Positions 13,183-20,141 of a DNA stretch of 36,165 nucleotides are shown here, one piece after another. Positions within the stretch are counted from its first letter, which is position 1; the number at the start of each line of letters is the position of its first letter. This DNA comes from Bacteroidales bacterium. Lineage in GTDB: Bacteria > Bacteroidota > Bacteroidia > Bacteroidales > F082. A program made the translations under genes and the position numbers. The notes beneath the pieces were generated by a model. That model saw only the letters and a program-made list of their open reading frames with translations. It had not been told where the DNA came from and made no database searches. The DNA is taken from positions 1 through 36,165 of the forward strand of contig JAEEON010000020.1 of NCBI GenBank assembly GCA_016284305.1, given 5' to 3'.

Positions 13183-14249
13183 AAAAAGCAATCTTGTTCC
13201 TTTCGGTCGTCCTTTCCCTGTTGCTCTGTTCATGCCATCCCGATGACCCTGTCACTCCTTCGGGCATCAACATTGGTAAAGGAGTGTTTGTGTTGAATCA
13301 GGGTACATATATGTATGCCAATGCCTCGCTTACCTTCTATGATACTGAAGCGGATACAGCGGCAAACAATCTGTTTTACCGCGTCAATGGTGCCCCAATT
13401 GGAGATGTGGCCCAGAGCCTTGCGCTGATTAATGGGAAGTTGTATATCGTGGTCAACAATAGCAACTATATCTATAAAGTTGATGCCCAGACTCTTAAGT
13501 GTGACACGACACAACCTTATCTTCTCGATGGATTTATCTCGCCAAGATACATGCTTCCACTGGCACCGAATAAGGTTTACGTGAGCGACTTGGCTTCTGC
13601 GGATCTCTACATCGTTGATCCCGAAGAGATGACCATCACTGGTACGATTGCCATGGGAAAACCCACGGAGACCATGGTTTTGGTGGGCAGGGAGGTCTAT
13701 GTCACCAACTGGTCGAATTATTACAATACTTCGGTGGTGAACAATACCGTGATGGTTGTTGATGCTCAAAATGACTTGAAAGTACAAGAGATTGTGGTCG
13801 GCAAGGAGCCCAACGGTATGGTCGTCGATCGGAATGGTATGATATGGGTGCTTTGTGAGGGAGCTTTCTGGGATGAAGAAGAGGAATATCCTTCTTTGTG
13901 GTGCATTAACCCATTGACAAAAAAGGCTACTTGTGAGCGTAGCTTTGCTTCTAGCGCTGCAGAACTGGCCATCGATCCGCGAGGGGAATACCTCTATTGT
14001 ATTGTGGATGGTAATGTGCTTCGTATCTCGGTGAATAGCCCTCAAAGTGACGATCCGTTCCTTATCTCTGGAGAGGGGAAGACCTTCTTTAAGATTGCCG
14101 TTAATCCATCGAATGGTGACATTTACGTCAGCGATGCCAAAAACTACATGGTGAATGGCCAAGTGTATCGTTACTCTTCTGATGGTGTCTTGCTGTCCTC
14201 TTTCTCTGCGGGCGTCTGCCCCGGATATTTTCTTTTTAAAGGGATTTGA
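13179..14249 (+). CDS. Beta-propeller lipoprotein, BtuG-like (probable surface cobalamin binder)
   Basis: The ATG overlaps the previous stop (ATGA). The 356-residue protein has a lipoprotein signal (hydrophobic 4-18, C19 after LLCS) and then repeated propeller blades of the YVTN/DUF5074 kind: GKLYIVVNNSNYIYKVDAQTL, NKVYVSDLASADLYIVDPEEM, REVYVTNWS, NTVMVVDAQ, VGKEPNGMVVDRNGMIWVLCEG, GEYLYCIVDGNVLRI and GDIYVSDAK. Established knowledge: Bacteroides BtuG proteins are surface-exposed beta-propeller lipoproteins that bind cobalamin tightly and hand it to BtuB, and their genes lie under B12 riboswitches. Architecture and context fit BtuG, but general YncE-like propellers look alike, so the name is withheld. 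No btuB lies beside it. Confidence 0.88.
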   Translation: MKKAILFLSVVLSLLLCSCHPDDPVTPSGINIGKGVFVLNQGTYMYANASLTFYDTEADTAANNLFYRVNGAPIGDVAQSLALINGKLYIVVNNSNYIYKVDAQTLKCDTTQPYLLDGFISPRYMLPLAPNKVYVSDLASADLYIVDPEEMTITGTIAMGKPTETMVLVGREVYVTNWSNYYNTSVVNNTVMVVDAQNDLKVQEIVVGKEPNGMVVDRNGMIWVLCEGAFWDEEEEYPSLWCINPLTKKATCERSFASSAAELAIDPRGEYLYCIVDGNVLRISVNSPQSDDPFLISGEGKTFFKIAVNPSNGDIYVSDAKNYMVNGQVYRYSSDGVLLSSFSAGVCPGYFLFKGI

Positions 14250-14251
14250 CT

Positions 14252-14410
14252 ATGAAGAAACAATGTCCAAGATGTGGCAAGGAGTTCGAGTGCATCCACT
14301 CCAAGGATTGCTGGTGCTCCAAGGTGCAATTGACTGAAGCCACTCGTGCTAAACTAAGTGTCTATAACAATTGTCTATGCAAAGAGTGTCTCGAAGCTTT
14401 GTCCGAATAA
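14252..14410 (+). CDS. Small cysteine-rich CWC-family protein
   Basis: A 52-codon gene lies two bases after the propeller gene stop. It has eight cysteines: C5, C8 (CPRC), C14, C20 and C22 (CWC), and C41, C43, C46 (CLCKEC), and ends LEALSE. This matches the cysteine-rich CWC family (CPRCG..FEC...CWC...YNNCLCKECLEAL), probably a zinc- or metal-binding cytoplasmic mini-protein with no signal peptide. The start is fixed by the spacing after the previous stop. Its 3' end overlaps the BtuF-like gene by 34 bases. Function is unknown; its position suggests a role in corrinoid or cobalt handling, or simply translational coupling. Confidence 0.85.
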   Translation: MKKQCPRCGKEFECIHSKDCWCSKVQLTEATRAKLSVYNNCLCKECLEALSE

Positions 14411-15561
14411 GTATCTTCCTCGGATGCGCGTTCTTGCTTGTCCTCGCTGCATGTAGGGGGCGGAACCAGCAGTCTGTCTCTACCACTACTTCCGAGAAAT
14501 CGGTTTTGAGTGAAAACCTCTTTCGTTATGCCAAGAACGTGACCGCCTATGTTACCGACTATGGTTACCGAATGGAAGTCTTGAATCCTTGGGATTCGAC
14601 GGCATCGTTAGGGAGTTTTGCTTTGGTTGATGAACAACATGATGCTGCAAAAGTCACTGATGGGCAGGCTGTTGTGGTTCAGCTGCCAGTGCAATCGGTG
14701 ATTTCTTTCTCTTCCACCCAATGGTCGGTGTTCATGCAATTGAATGAGATCTCAAGGGTAAAGGGAATCCTTGAAGGACGTTACGTGCATGATCCTCAGA
14801 TGATTGCCCTGCTAAAGGAAGGCGTGATCAAGGACGTCGGCACCGAGTCGGCCATGGATGTCGAATCGGTGATTCAGATGCGTCCCGACATCATCTTGTA
14901 TTCTCCTTATTTCGATGGTAACCAGACGAATCTGAAAGTCACTGGCGCCGCATTGTTTCCCTTCGCCGATTATCTGGAAAACACTCCATTGGGCAGGGCA
15001 GAATGGATTCGTGTCGTGGGGATGATGACTGGACGTGAAGAAGAGGCGGATGCTTGGTTTGAAGATATAGAGACTCGTTATCAGCAGCTTTCTGGTCTCT
15101 GTGCCGAAGTGTCGGAGCGTCCAACCGTTTTTTCCGACTTGGCCTTCAATGGGCAATGGTACATCGCTGGTGGACAGAGCTACATTGCCAAACTTTTTGC
15201 TGATGCCGGAGCCGATTATATCTGGAAGGACAATCCTTCCACAGCCAGTTTCCCGCTCGACTCCGAAACGATCTTGGCTCAGGCAAAACACGCCGACTTT
15301 TGGAGGGTGGCCAATTCCACCTCCTTGCCGATGACCTACGAGTCGTTGAAGAAAGAGAATGCCATCTATGCGCTATTCGATGCCTATAAGAACCACCGAA
15401 TCTTGGTGTGCGACATCCAAGAGACGGGTTACTTCGAGAAGTCGCAAATCGAGCCTGACATCTTGCTTGCAGACTTCATCTGTTTTTTCCATCCGGAGAT
15501 CATGGCCGATTATCAAGAAAATTACCAGCCAAAATATTACCATCTGATGGTTGGACAATAG
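14377..15561 (+). CDS. Periplasmic substrate-binding lipoprotein, BtuF-like
   Basis: The preferred start is the ATG at 14377; a TTG at 14371 would add two residues. The 394-residue protein has a lipoprotein signal (lipobox LAAC, C26) and the two-lobe helical-backbone fold of ABC transporter binding proteins for B12 and siderophores: RVKGILEGRYVHDPQ, ESVIQMRPDIILYSPYFDG, FADYLENTPLGRAEWIRVVGMMTGREEEADAWF, GGQSYIAKLFADAGADYIW and LDSETILAQAKHADFW. It should deliver corrinoid to a BtuCD-type permease. It closes the riboswitch operon; no permease or ATPase gene follows, so those must lie elsewhere. A siderophore substrate is possible, but the riboswitch argues for B12. Confidence 0.9.
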   Translation: MQRVSRSFVRISIFLGCAFLLVLAACRGRNQQSVSTTTSEKSVLSENLFRYAKNVTAYVTDYGYRMEVLNPWDSTASLGSFALVDEQHDAAKVTDGQAVVVQLPVQSVISFSSTQWSVFMQLNEISRVKGILEGRYVHDPQMIALLKEGVIKDVGTESAMDVESVIQMRPDIILYSPYFDGNQTNLKVTGAALFPFADYLENTPLGRAEWIRVVGMMTGREEEADAWFEDIETRYQQLSGLCAEVSERPTVFSDLAFNGQWYIAGGQSYIAKLFADAGADYIWKDNPSTASFPLDSETILAQAKHADFWRVANSTSLPMTYESLKKENAIYALFDAYKNHRILVCDIQETGYFEKSQIEPDILLADFICFFHPEIMADYQENYQPKYYHLMVGQ

Positions 15562-15579
15562 AAGAAATGTATATCTTTG
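15551..15579 (+). promoter_or_regulatory. Promoter of the zinc-ribbon membrane protein gene
   Basis: TTG (15551-15553) and TATCTTTGC (15572-15580) are separated by 18 bases. The -33 part lies inside the 3' end of the BtuF-like gene. The leader to the ATG at 15614 would be about 30 bases. Confidence 0.7.
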
Positions 15580-15613
15580 CTATTGTTTTTGTCTAACCAT
15601 AATCTTTTTTGCC

Positions 15614-16711
15614 ATGTCAGATTACGATAACCTTCAAGATTATAAGGCTGAATCGACCGTTTCTTTCGATGGAAAGACGTGCCCGAATTGTGGGGCAACG
15701 GTGACATTTGATCCTAAAACAGGGGAGATGGCTTGTGATTATTGTGGCTATCACTGTAAGTTGCCAGATCCTTCTACCCAAGGTGAGATCTGTGAGATTG
15801 ACTTTGAGTCGGCGGTCAACAAGGAGAGTTTTGAGTGGGGTGCGGAGAAGAAAACGGTGGAATGCAAGAGCTGTGGTGCTGTCACTATCTACGACGCTCT
15901 TGAGACCGCAGCAGTTTGCCCTTTCTGTGGCTCGACGCATGTGATGCCCAATGCTACCGAAAACTCTATCGCTCCCGGTGCTGTTTGCCCGTTCTCTGTT
16001 CCTAAAGACAAAGCGGGCGACTACTTCACGAAGTGGCTCAAGAAAAAGCTCTTTACCCCTCGCAAGGCGAAACAGAGCGCACAACCCGAGGCATTCCAAG
16101 GGGTGTATCTCCCATATTGGACTTTCGATGCCCAGACTACCAATAACTTTACGGCACGTGTGGGTTATAACCGCACAGTCAAAAGAGGTGACAAGACGGA
16201 GACGGTGACCGACTGGCATAGCGTGAGTGGCGTATATCAGGAGTTCTTCGATGATGAGACGGTGATGGCCTCCAAGCGGCATGCTGACTCGGGAGTGAAG
16301 CAATGTGAGCCCTTCAACTTCTCGAAGATGGTGCCTTATTCACCCCAGGTGGTGGCTGGCTTTGCTGCCGAGCGTTATTCCATAGGTCTGAAAGATGGTT
16401 GGGAAGAGGCGCAAAAAAAGATACAGTCGAAACTGAGAACCGATATCAGCCAGTATGCCAAGGGCAAGTGGAGAGCCGATAAGGTTGACTCGTTGCGATT
16501 CTCTACCCTTTACAGTAAGATCACCTACAAATATCTCTTGATGCCTGTATGGATTTCCTCCTTCAAGTTCAAGGAGAAAGTCTATCAGTTCGTAGTCAAT
16601 GGTCAGACGGGCAAGGTCGGTGGCAAGGCTCCTGTCTCTGCCCTGAGAGTTATCTTGGCCGTTCTGTTGGGCATCGGCGTTTGCGTCGGCTTGTACTTCT
16701 TGACGAAGTAA
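15614..16711 (+). CDS. Zinc-ribbon protein with C-terminal membrane anchor
   Basis: The start is the ATG at 15614 (MSDYDNLQDYKAES); an upstream frame would run over the promoter. The 365-residue protein has two treble zinc ribbons: C23/C26 with C41/C44 (CPNC, CDYC) and C84/C87 with C102/C105 (CKSC, CPFC). A middle region with YLPYWTFDA, TARVGYNR and MVPYSPQVVAGFAAERYSIGLKDGWEEA follows, then MPVWISSFKFKEKVYQFVVNGQTGKV and one membrane segment (about 344-363). This layout recalls conserved zinc-ribbon membrane proteins with no known function. The promoter upstream suggests it is not part of the B12 operon. Confidence 0.85.
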   Translation: MSDYDNLQDYKAESTVSFDGKTCPNCGATVTFDPKTGEMACDYCGYHCKLPDPSTQGEICEIDFESAVNKESFEWGAEKKTVECKSCGAVTIYDALETAAVCPFCGSTHVMPNATENSIAPGAVCPFSVPKDKAGDYFTKWLKKKLFTPRKAKQSAQPEAFQGVYLPYWTFDAQTTNNFTARVGYNRTVKRGDKTETVTDWHSVSGVYQEFFDDETVMASKRHADSGVKQCEPFNFSKMVPYSPQVVAGFAAERYSIGLKDGWEEAQKKIQSKLRTDISQYAKGKWRADKVDSLRFSTLYSKITYKYLLMPVWISSFKFKEKVYQFVVNGQTGKVGGKAPVSALRVILAVLLGIGVCVGLYFLTK

Positions 16712-16732
16712 GAATTGCCCAAATCAGGGAAC

Positions 16733-16771
16733 AAAAAAATAAGGGGTTTTGATAAACCCCTTATTTTTTTT
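16733..16771. terminator. Bidirectional intrinsic terminator
   Basis: AATAAGGGGTTT (16738-16749) and AAACCCCTTATT (16754-16765) form a perfect 12-bp stem with a TGAT loop, flanked by an A-run on the left and a T-run on the right. It lies between the convergent zinc-ribbon and tricorn-type protease genes and should stop transcription from both sides. Confidence 0.9.
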
Positions 16772-16775
16772 GGTG

Positions 16776-19700
16776 TTATTTCGATTTGTCCGGGAACGCT
16801 GGGATTGCGGGGATCTCAGGATAATCTTTCATCTGTTTCAAGATGATTTCGATGGCTTTGTTCAGCTGGTCGTCGATGCCCTCGAACTCATGGGCGGGAT
16901 CGTTGTCGATGACGATGTCGGGATCGACACCATAACCCTCAATGACCCAATTGCCCTTTTCGTCAAATGGAGCAAACTCCGGACGAGTCAAGGTGCCTCC
17001 GTCGATGAACGGCAAGCTGCCACGGATTCCCACAACACCACCCCATGAACGGGTGCCGATGGTGGTGCCGATCTTGTGTTTCTTGAACTGGTAGGGGAAG
17101 AGATCTCCGTCGGAAGCGGAATACTTGTTGAACAACAGTACCTTGGGGCCTAGCACCATCTTGGTGGGTTTAGTCTCGGGTTCGCAGTTGCGCATCATGT
17201 CATACATGGAGAGTTCGCGGCGCAGGCGCTCGATGATCATCGGGCTGACATTGCCGCCTCCGTTGCCGCGGTCGTCGATGATGAGGGCTTTCTTGTCGAG
17301 TTGAGGATAGAAGTACTTGGCAAATTCGTTCAGGCCATCCACGCCCATGTCAGGGATGTGGATGTAACCCACTTGGCCGTTGGTGGCCTTATTTACCTTC
17401 TCGATGTTGTCTTGAACCATGTTGTAGTAGTACAGTCCGTTCTCGTCGGCGATGGGTTTCACCACCACGTCGCGGCTTCCGCTTTCAGAGGCTTTGCCGT
17501 TGACAGTGAGAAGCACAGGGGTGTTGGCTTTGCCAACCAGTGCCTTGTACATGTCTTTCATGTCCTTGGTGCTCTGTCCGTCGATGGCGATGATGTAGTC
17601 GCCTTCTTTCACGTCAATGCCCACTTCGGTGAGGGGCGAACGAGTCTTCTCGTTCCAGTTCTCGCCTTTGAGAATCTTGTCAATCTGGAAGTATCCCGAC
17701 TTGTCGCGGTGAATCTGTGCGCCAAGCAGTCCGAGCTTGATGCGTTCGGGTTTGAGACGGTCGCCATCGCCGACATAGGCATGGCCGATGTTGATTTCAC
17801 CAATCATCTCACCAATGAGGTAGGTGAGGTCGTAACGGTCGGAGCAATATGGCACAAGTCGTCCATACTTCTCTTTCATGGCAGGCCAATCCACGCCGTG
17901 CATGTTGGGCGCATAGAAGAAGTCGCGTTCCTGTCTCCACGCTTCGTTGAGCATCTGGGTCCATTCTTCCTTCAGGTTGACCCATTTCTTCATCTGTCCG
18001 AGGTCGAGTGTGCCGTCGTCTTTGCTATTGTTGCCGCCCATGCCTGCAGGTCCTTCCTTGGAGCCTCCACCCGGCATTGGGCTTTTCGGGGCGTTGATGA
18101 TCTTATAACCACCACGTTCGCGAATTAGCATCTTGCTGCCATCGGCAGTGAGCTGGTAGCCCATGCCTCCACCGATGTTAGTGCACTTCTTGGTCTTGGC
18201 ATCGAAGAATCCCAATCCACCACTGCCACGTCCTCCGCCAACATAGTAAAGGCCATCCATGACACCAGTCAGGTTGCGGTAGCTGCCAGCGTTGACCGGT
18301 AGTACGACGATGCGGTGGGTGATGCCTTCAAAGTCGATCTTCACTTCTTTGGGAGCCTCTTTCTTCGATTTCTCCGGACCTGGGCCAGGCTTGTCGCCGC
18401 CCTTGCCTTTCTTGCCGTCTTTATGTTCAGGCTCTTTCGCATCCTCTTTTTGACCATCTTTCTTTTCTCCTTCAACCTTCACCTCGTCGTTTTCCGTGAG
18501 GAACGGTGAAGGGGTGTCTTTTTGTAAGGTGAGCAGATAGATGCGGGTCATGTCAGTATAAACGTGGTTCCATTCGGTCCAGTTATAGGTGGGTCGGAAG
18601 TCGCGCTCGGAGGTGAAATACAGGTATTTGCCGTTTTTGTCGAAGGTGGGGCTGGAGGCGTTGAACAATTCCTCGGTAACCACTTCGTCTTTGCCTGAGA
18701 CCACGTTGTAAATATGAATCTGGCTCACGCCGAAGGTGCTAGGCATGGTATAAGCAATCCAGCGACTGTCAGCCGACCAGGCATAGTCGCGCATCTCACC
18801 GGTCTTGTTCTCAGCCACCACAGTGACTTTCTTGCTGCTGACCTCCACAATGTTAAGACGGTTCATCTTGTCGTACCATGTGACATATTTGCTGTCGGGC
18901 GACCAACTTGGATCCATCTTGTAGGTGTCGGAATGATCGGTGAGTTGGATGGCCTCTTCTTTTCCGTCTTGGCTTTGGATGTAGATTTCGTCTTCTCCAG
19001 TCCGGTCGCTGATATAGGCGATGTATTTGCCATCTGGTGACCAGGCGACATCACGGTCGTGGACGCCATCACTTTGGGTGAGGTTGCGGGTGATACCCGA
19101 CTTGGCGGGAACGGTCCACACGTCGCCACGGGCTCCGAAAGCCACACGCTTGCCGTCAGGGGCAATAGAGCTTGAACTGATGAACTTGCTGCAGTCGATG
19201 TATTTGCTGCGGGTGGAGTTGCCGTCGTCAACAATCTTCACTGGAATGGGATATACCTTGCCGTCTTTCAGGTTGTAACGGAAAAGTTCGCCACCGTTCT
19301 CATAAACGATGTCGTTGTCCCCCAGCGAAGGATATTTGATGTCATAATAGGTGTAGTCGGTCACCTTGGTGGTTTGCTTGGTCTTGAGGTCATAGACAAA
19401 GAGGTTCATCGTGCGATCACGGTCGCTGCAGAAATAAACCTTGTCGCCCACCCACATAGGGAAGATGTCTTGGGCATCGTTGTTGGTGATGTTTTCGATC
19501 TTCTTGCTCTTGAAATCGTAAATCCAAACGTCGTCAGCCATACCTCCCTTGTAGTATTTCCAGGTGCGGAACTCACGCATTACGCGGTTGTAGGCAATTT
19601 TCTTGCCATCGGGTGAGTAGGAGATCCAGCCGCCTTCAGGGAGCGGGAGTTGCTCGGCAATGCCACCTTCGATGTTGGCGATGAACAGCTGGCCGACGAA

Positions 19701-20132
19701 GTCGTCCCAGCTCTGTTTGCGCGAACGGAAAACAATGTTCTCGTTGTCTTTCCAAGTCATCACGATGTTGTTCGGACCCATGCGGTCGCTCACGTCATCG
19801 CGGCTCAATGTCGCCGTATAGGTGAGTCGGGTAGGGGTGCCGCATTCAGGATAAGGCATTACATAGACTTCGGTGTTTCCATCGTATTGCCCAGTGAAGG
19901 CAAGGTGTTTGCCGTCGGGAGAGAAACGAGCGAACATCTCATAACCGTCAACGTCGTTGGTGATCTTGTGTGCGACACCACCGTTGATGTTGACGCTGTA
20001 GAGATCGCCACCATGGGTGAAGACTACGGTGTTGCCGTGGATGGTGGGGAAACGGAGCATCTTTGCTTCTTCTTGGGCCATCGTCAAGAGGCCCATGCTC
20101 AACAGAAGAACCAGCGTAATTAGTTTTTTCAT
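16776..20132 (-). CDS. Tricorn-type protease, S41 family, exported
   Basis: The 1118-residue protein has a signal peptide (to about residue 19), two beta-propeller regions (about 25-540) with many WSPDGKYIAY/FSPDGKHLAF repeats, a charged Lys/Glu/Gly/Pro linker (about 547-595), a helical C1-like region, a PDZ domain (about 830-900) and an S41 catalytic core. Residues matching tricorn are visible: INIGHAYVGDG (His, about 780), NKYSASDGD (Ser, about 1002) and VIEGYGVDPD (Glu, about 1060), with DDRGNGGG and GTTIGTRSWGGVVG. It probably degrades peptides in the periplasm. It starts 9 bases after the helicase-nuclease gene and ends at a bidirectional terminator, so it is the last gene of a tamB-led operon. 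Confidence 0.94.
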   Translation of the reverse strand: MKKLITLVLLLSMGLLTMAQEEAKMLRFPTIHGNTVVFTHGGDLYSVNINGGVAHKITNDVDGYEMFARFSPDGKHLAFTGQYDGNTEVYVMPYPECGTPTRLTYTATLSRDDVSDRMGPNNIVMTWKDNENIVFRSRKQSWDDFVGQLFIANIEGGIAEQLPLPEGGWISYSPDGKKIAYNRVMREFRTWKYYKGGMADDVWIYDFKSKKIENITNNDAQDIFPMWVGDKVYFCSDRDRTMNLFVYDLKTKQTTKVTDYTYYDIKYPSLGDNDIVYENGGELFRYNLKDGKVYPIPVKIVDDGNSTRSKYIDCSKFISSSSIAPDGKRVAFGARGDVWTVPAKSGITRNLTQSDGVHDRDVAWSPDGKYIAYISDRTGEDEIYIQSQDGKEEAIQLTDHSDTYKMDPSWSPDSKYVTWYDKMNRLNIVEVSSKKVTVVAENKTGEMRDYAWSADSRWIAYTMPSTFGVSQIHIYNVVSGKDEVVTEELFNASSPTFDKNGKYLYFTSERDFRPTYNWTEWNHVYTDMTRIYLLTLQKDTPSPFLTENDEVKVEGEKKDGQKEDAKEPEHKDGKKGKGGDKPGPGPEKSKKEAPKEVKIDFEGITHRIVVLPVNAGSYRNLTGVMDGLYYVGGGRGSGGLGFFDAKTKKCTNIGGGMGYQLTADGSKMLIRERGGYKIINAPKSPMPGGGSKEGPAGMGGNNSKDDGTLDLGQMKKWVNLKEEWTQMLNEAWRQERDFFYAPNMHGVDWPAMKEKYGRLVPYCSDRYDLTYLIGEMIGEINIGHAYVGDGDRLKPERIKLGLLGAQIHRDKSGYFQIDKILKGENWNEKTRSPLTEVGIDVKEGDYIIAIDGQSTKDMKDMYKALVGKANTPVLLTVNGKASESGSRDVVVKPIADENGLYYYNMVQDNIEKVNKATNGQVGYIHIPDMGVDGLNEFAKYFYPQLDKKALIIDDRGNGGGNVSPMIIERLRRELSMYDMMRNCEPETKPTKMVLGPKVLLFNKYSASDGDLFPYQFKKHKIGTTIGTRSWGGVVGIRGSLPFIDGGTLTRPEFAPFDEKGNWVIEGYGVDPDIVIDNDPAHEFEGIDDQLNKAIEIILKQMKDYPEIPAIPAFPDKSK

Positions 20133-20141
20133 AGTTGCTTG

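Noticed and set aside
13230..14162. A 310-codon open frame on the minus strand across the BtuG-like gene
   Set aside because: It is fully antisense to a gene with a clear signal peptide and propeller repeats, and its own translation shows no domain, signal or low-complexity logic. It is a shadow frame.
15617..16303. A 228-codon open frame on the minus strand across the zinc-ribbon gene
   Set aside because: It is antisense to a gene with four intact CxxC motifs and has no recognisable domain.
19650..20123. A 157-codon plus-strand frame opposite the tricorn-type protease N-terminus
   Set aside because: It is antisense to well-conserved propeller repeats and the signal peptide region; no independent support.
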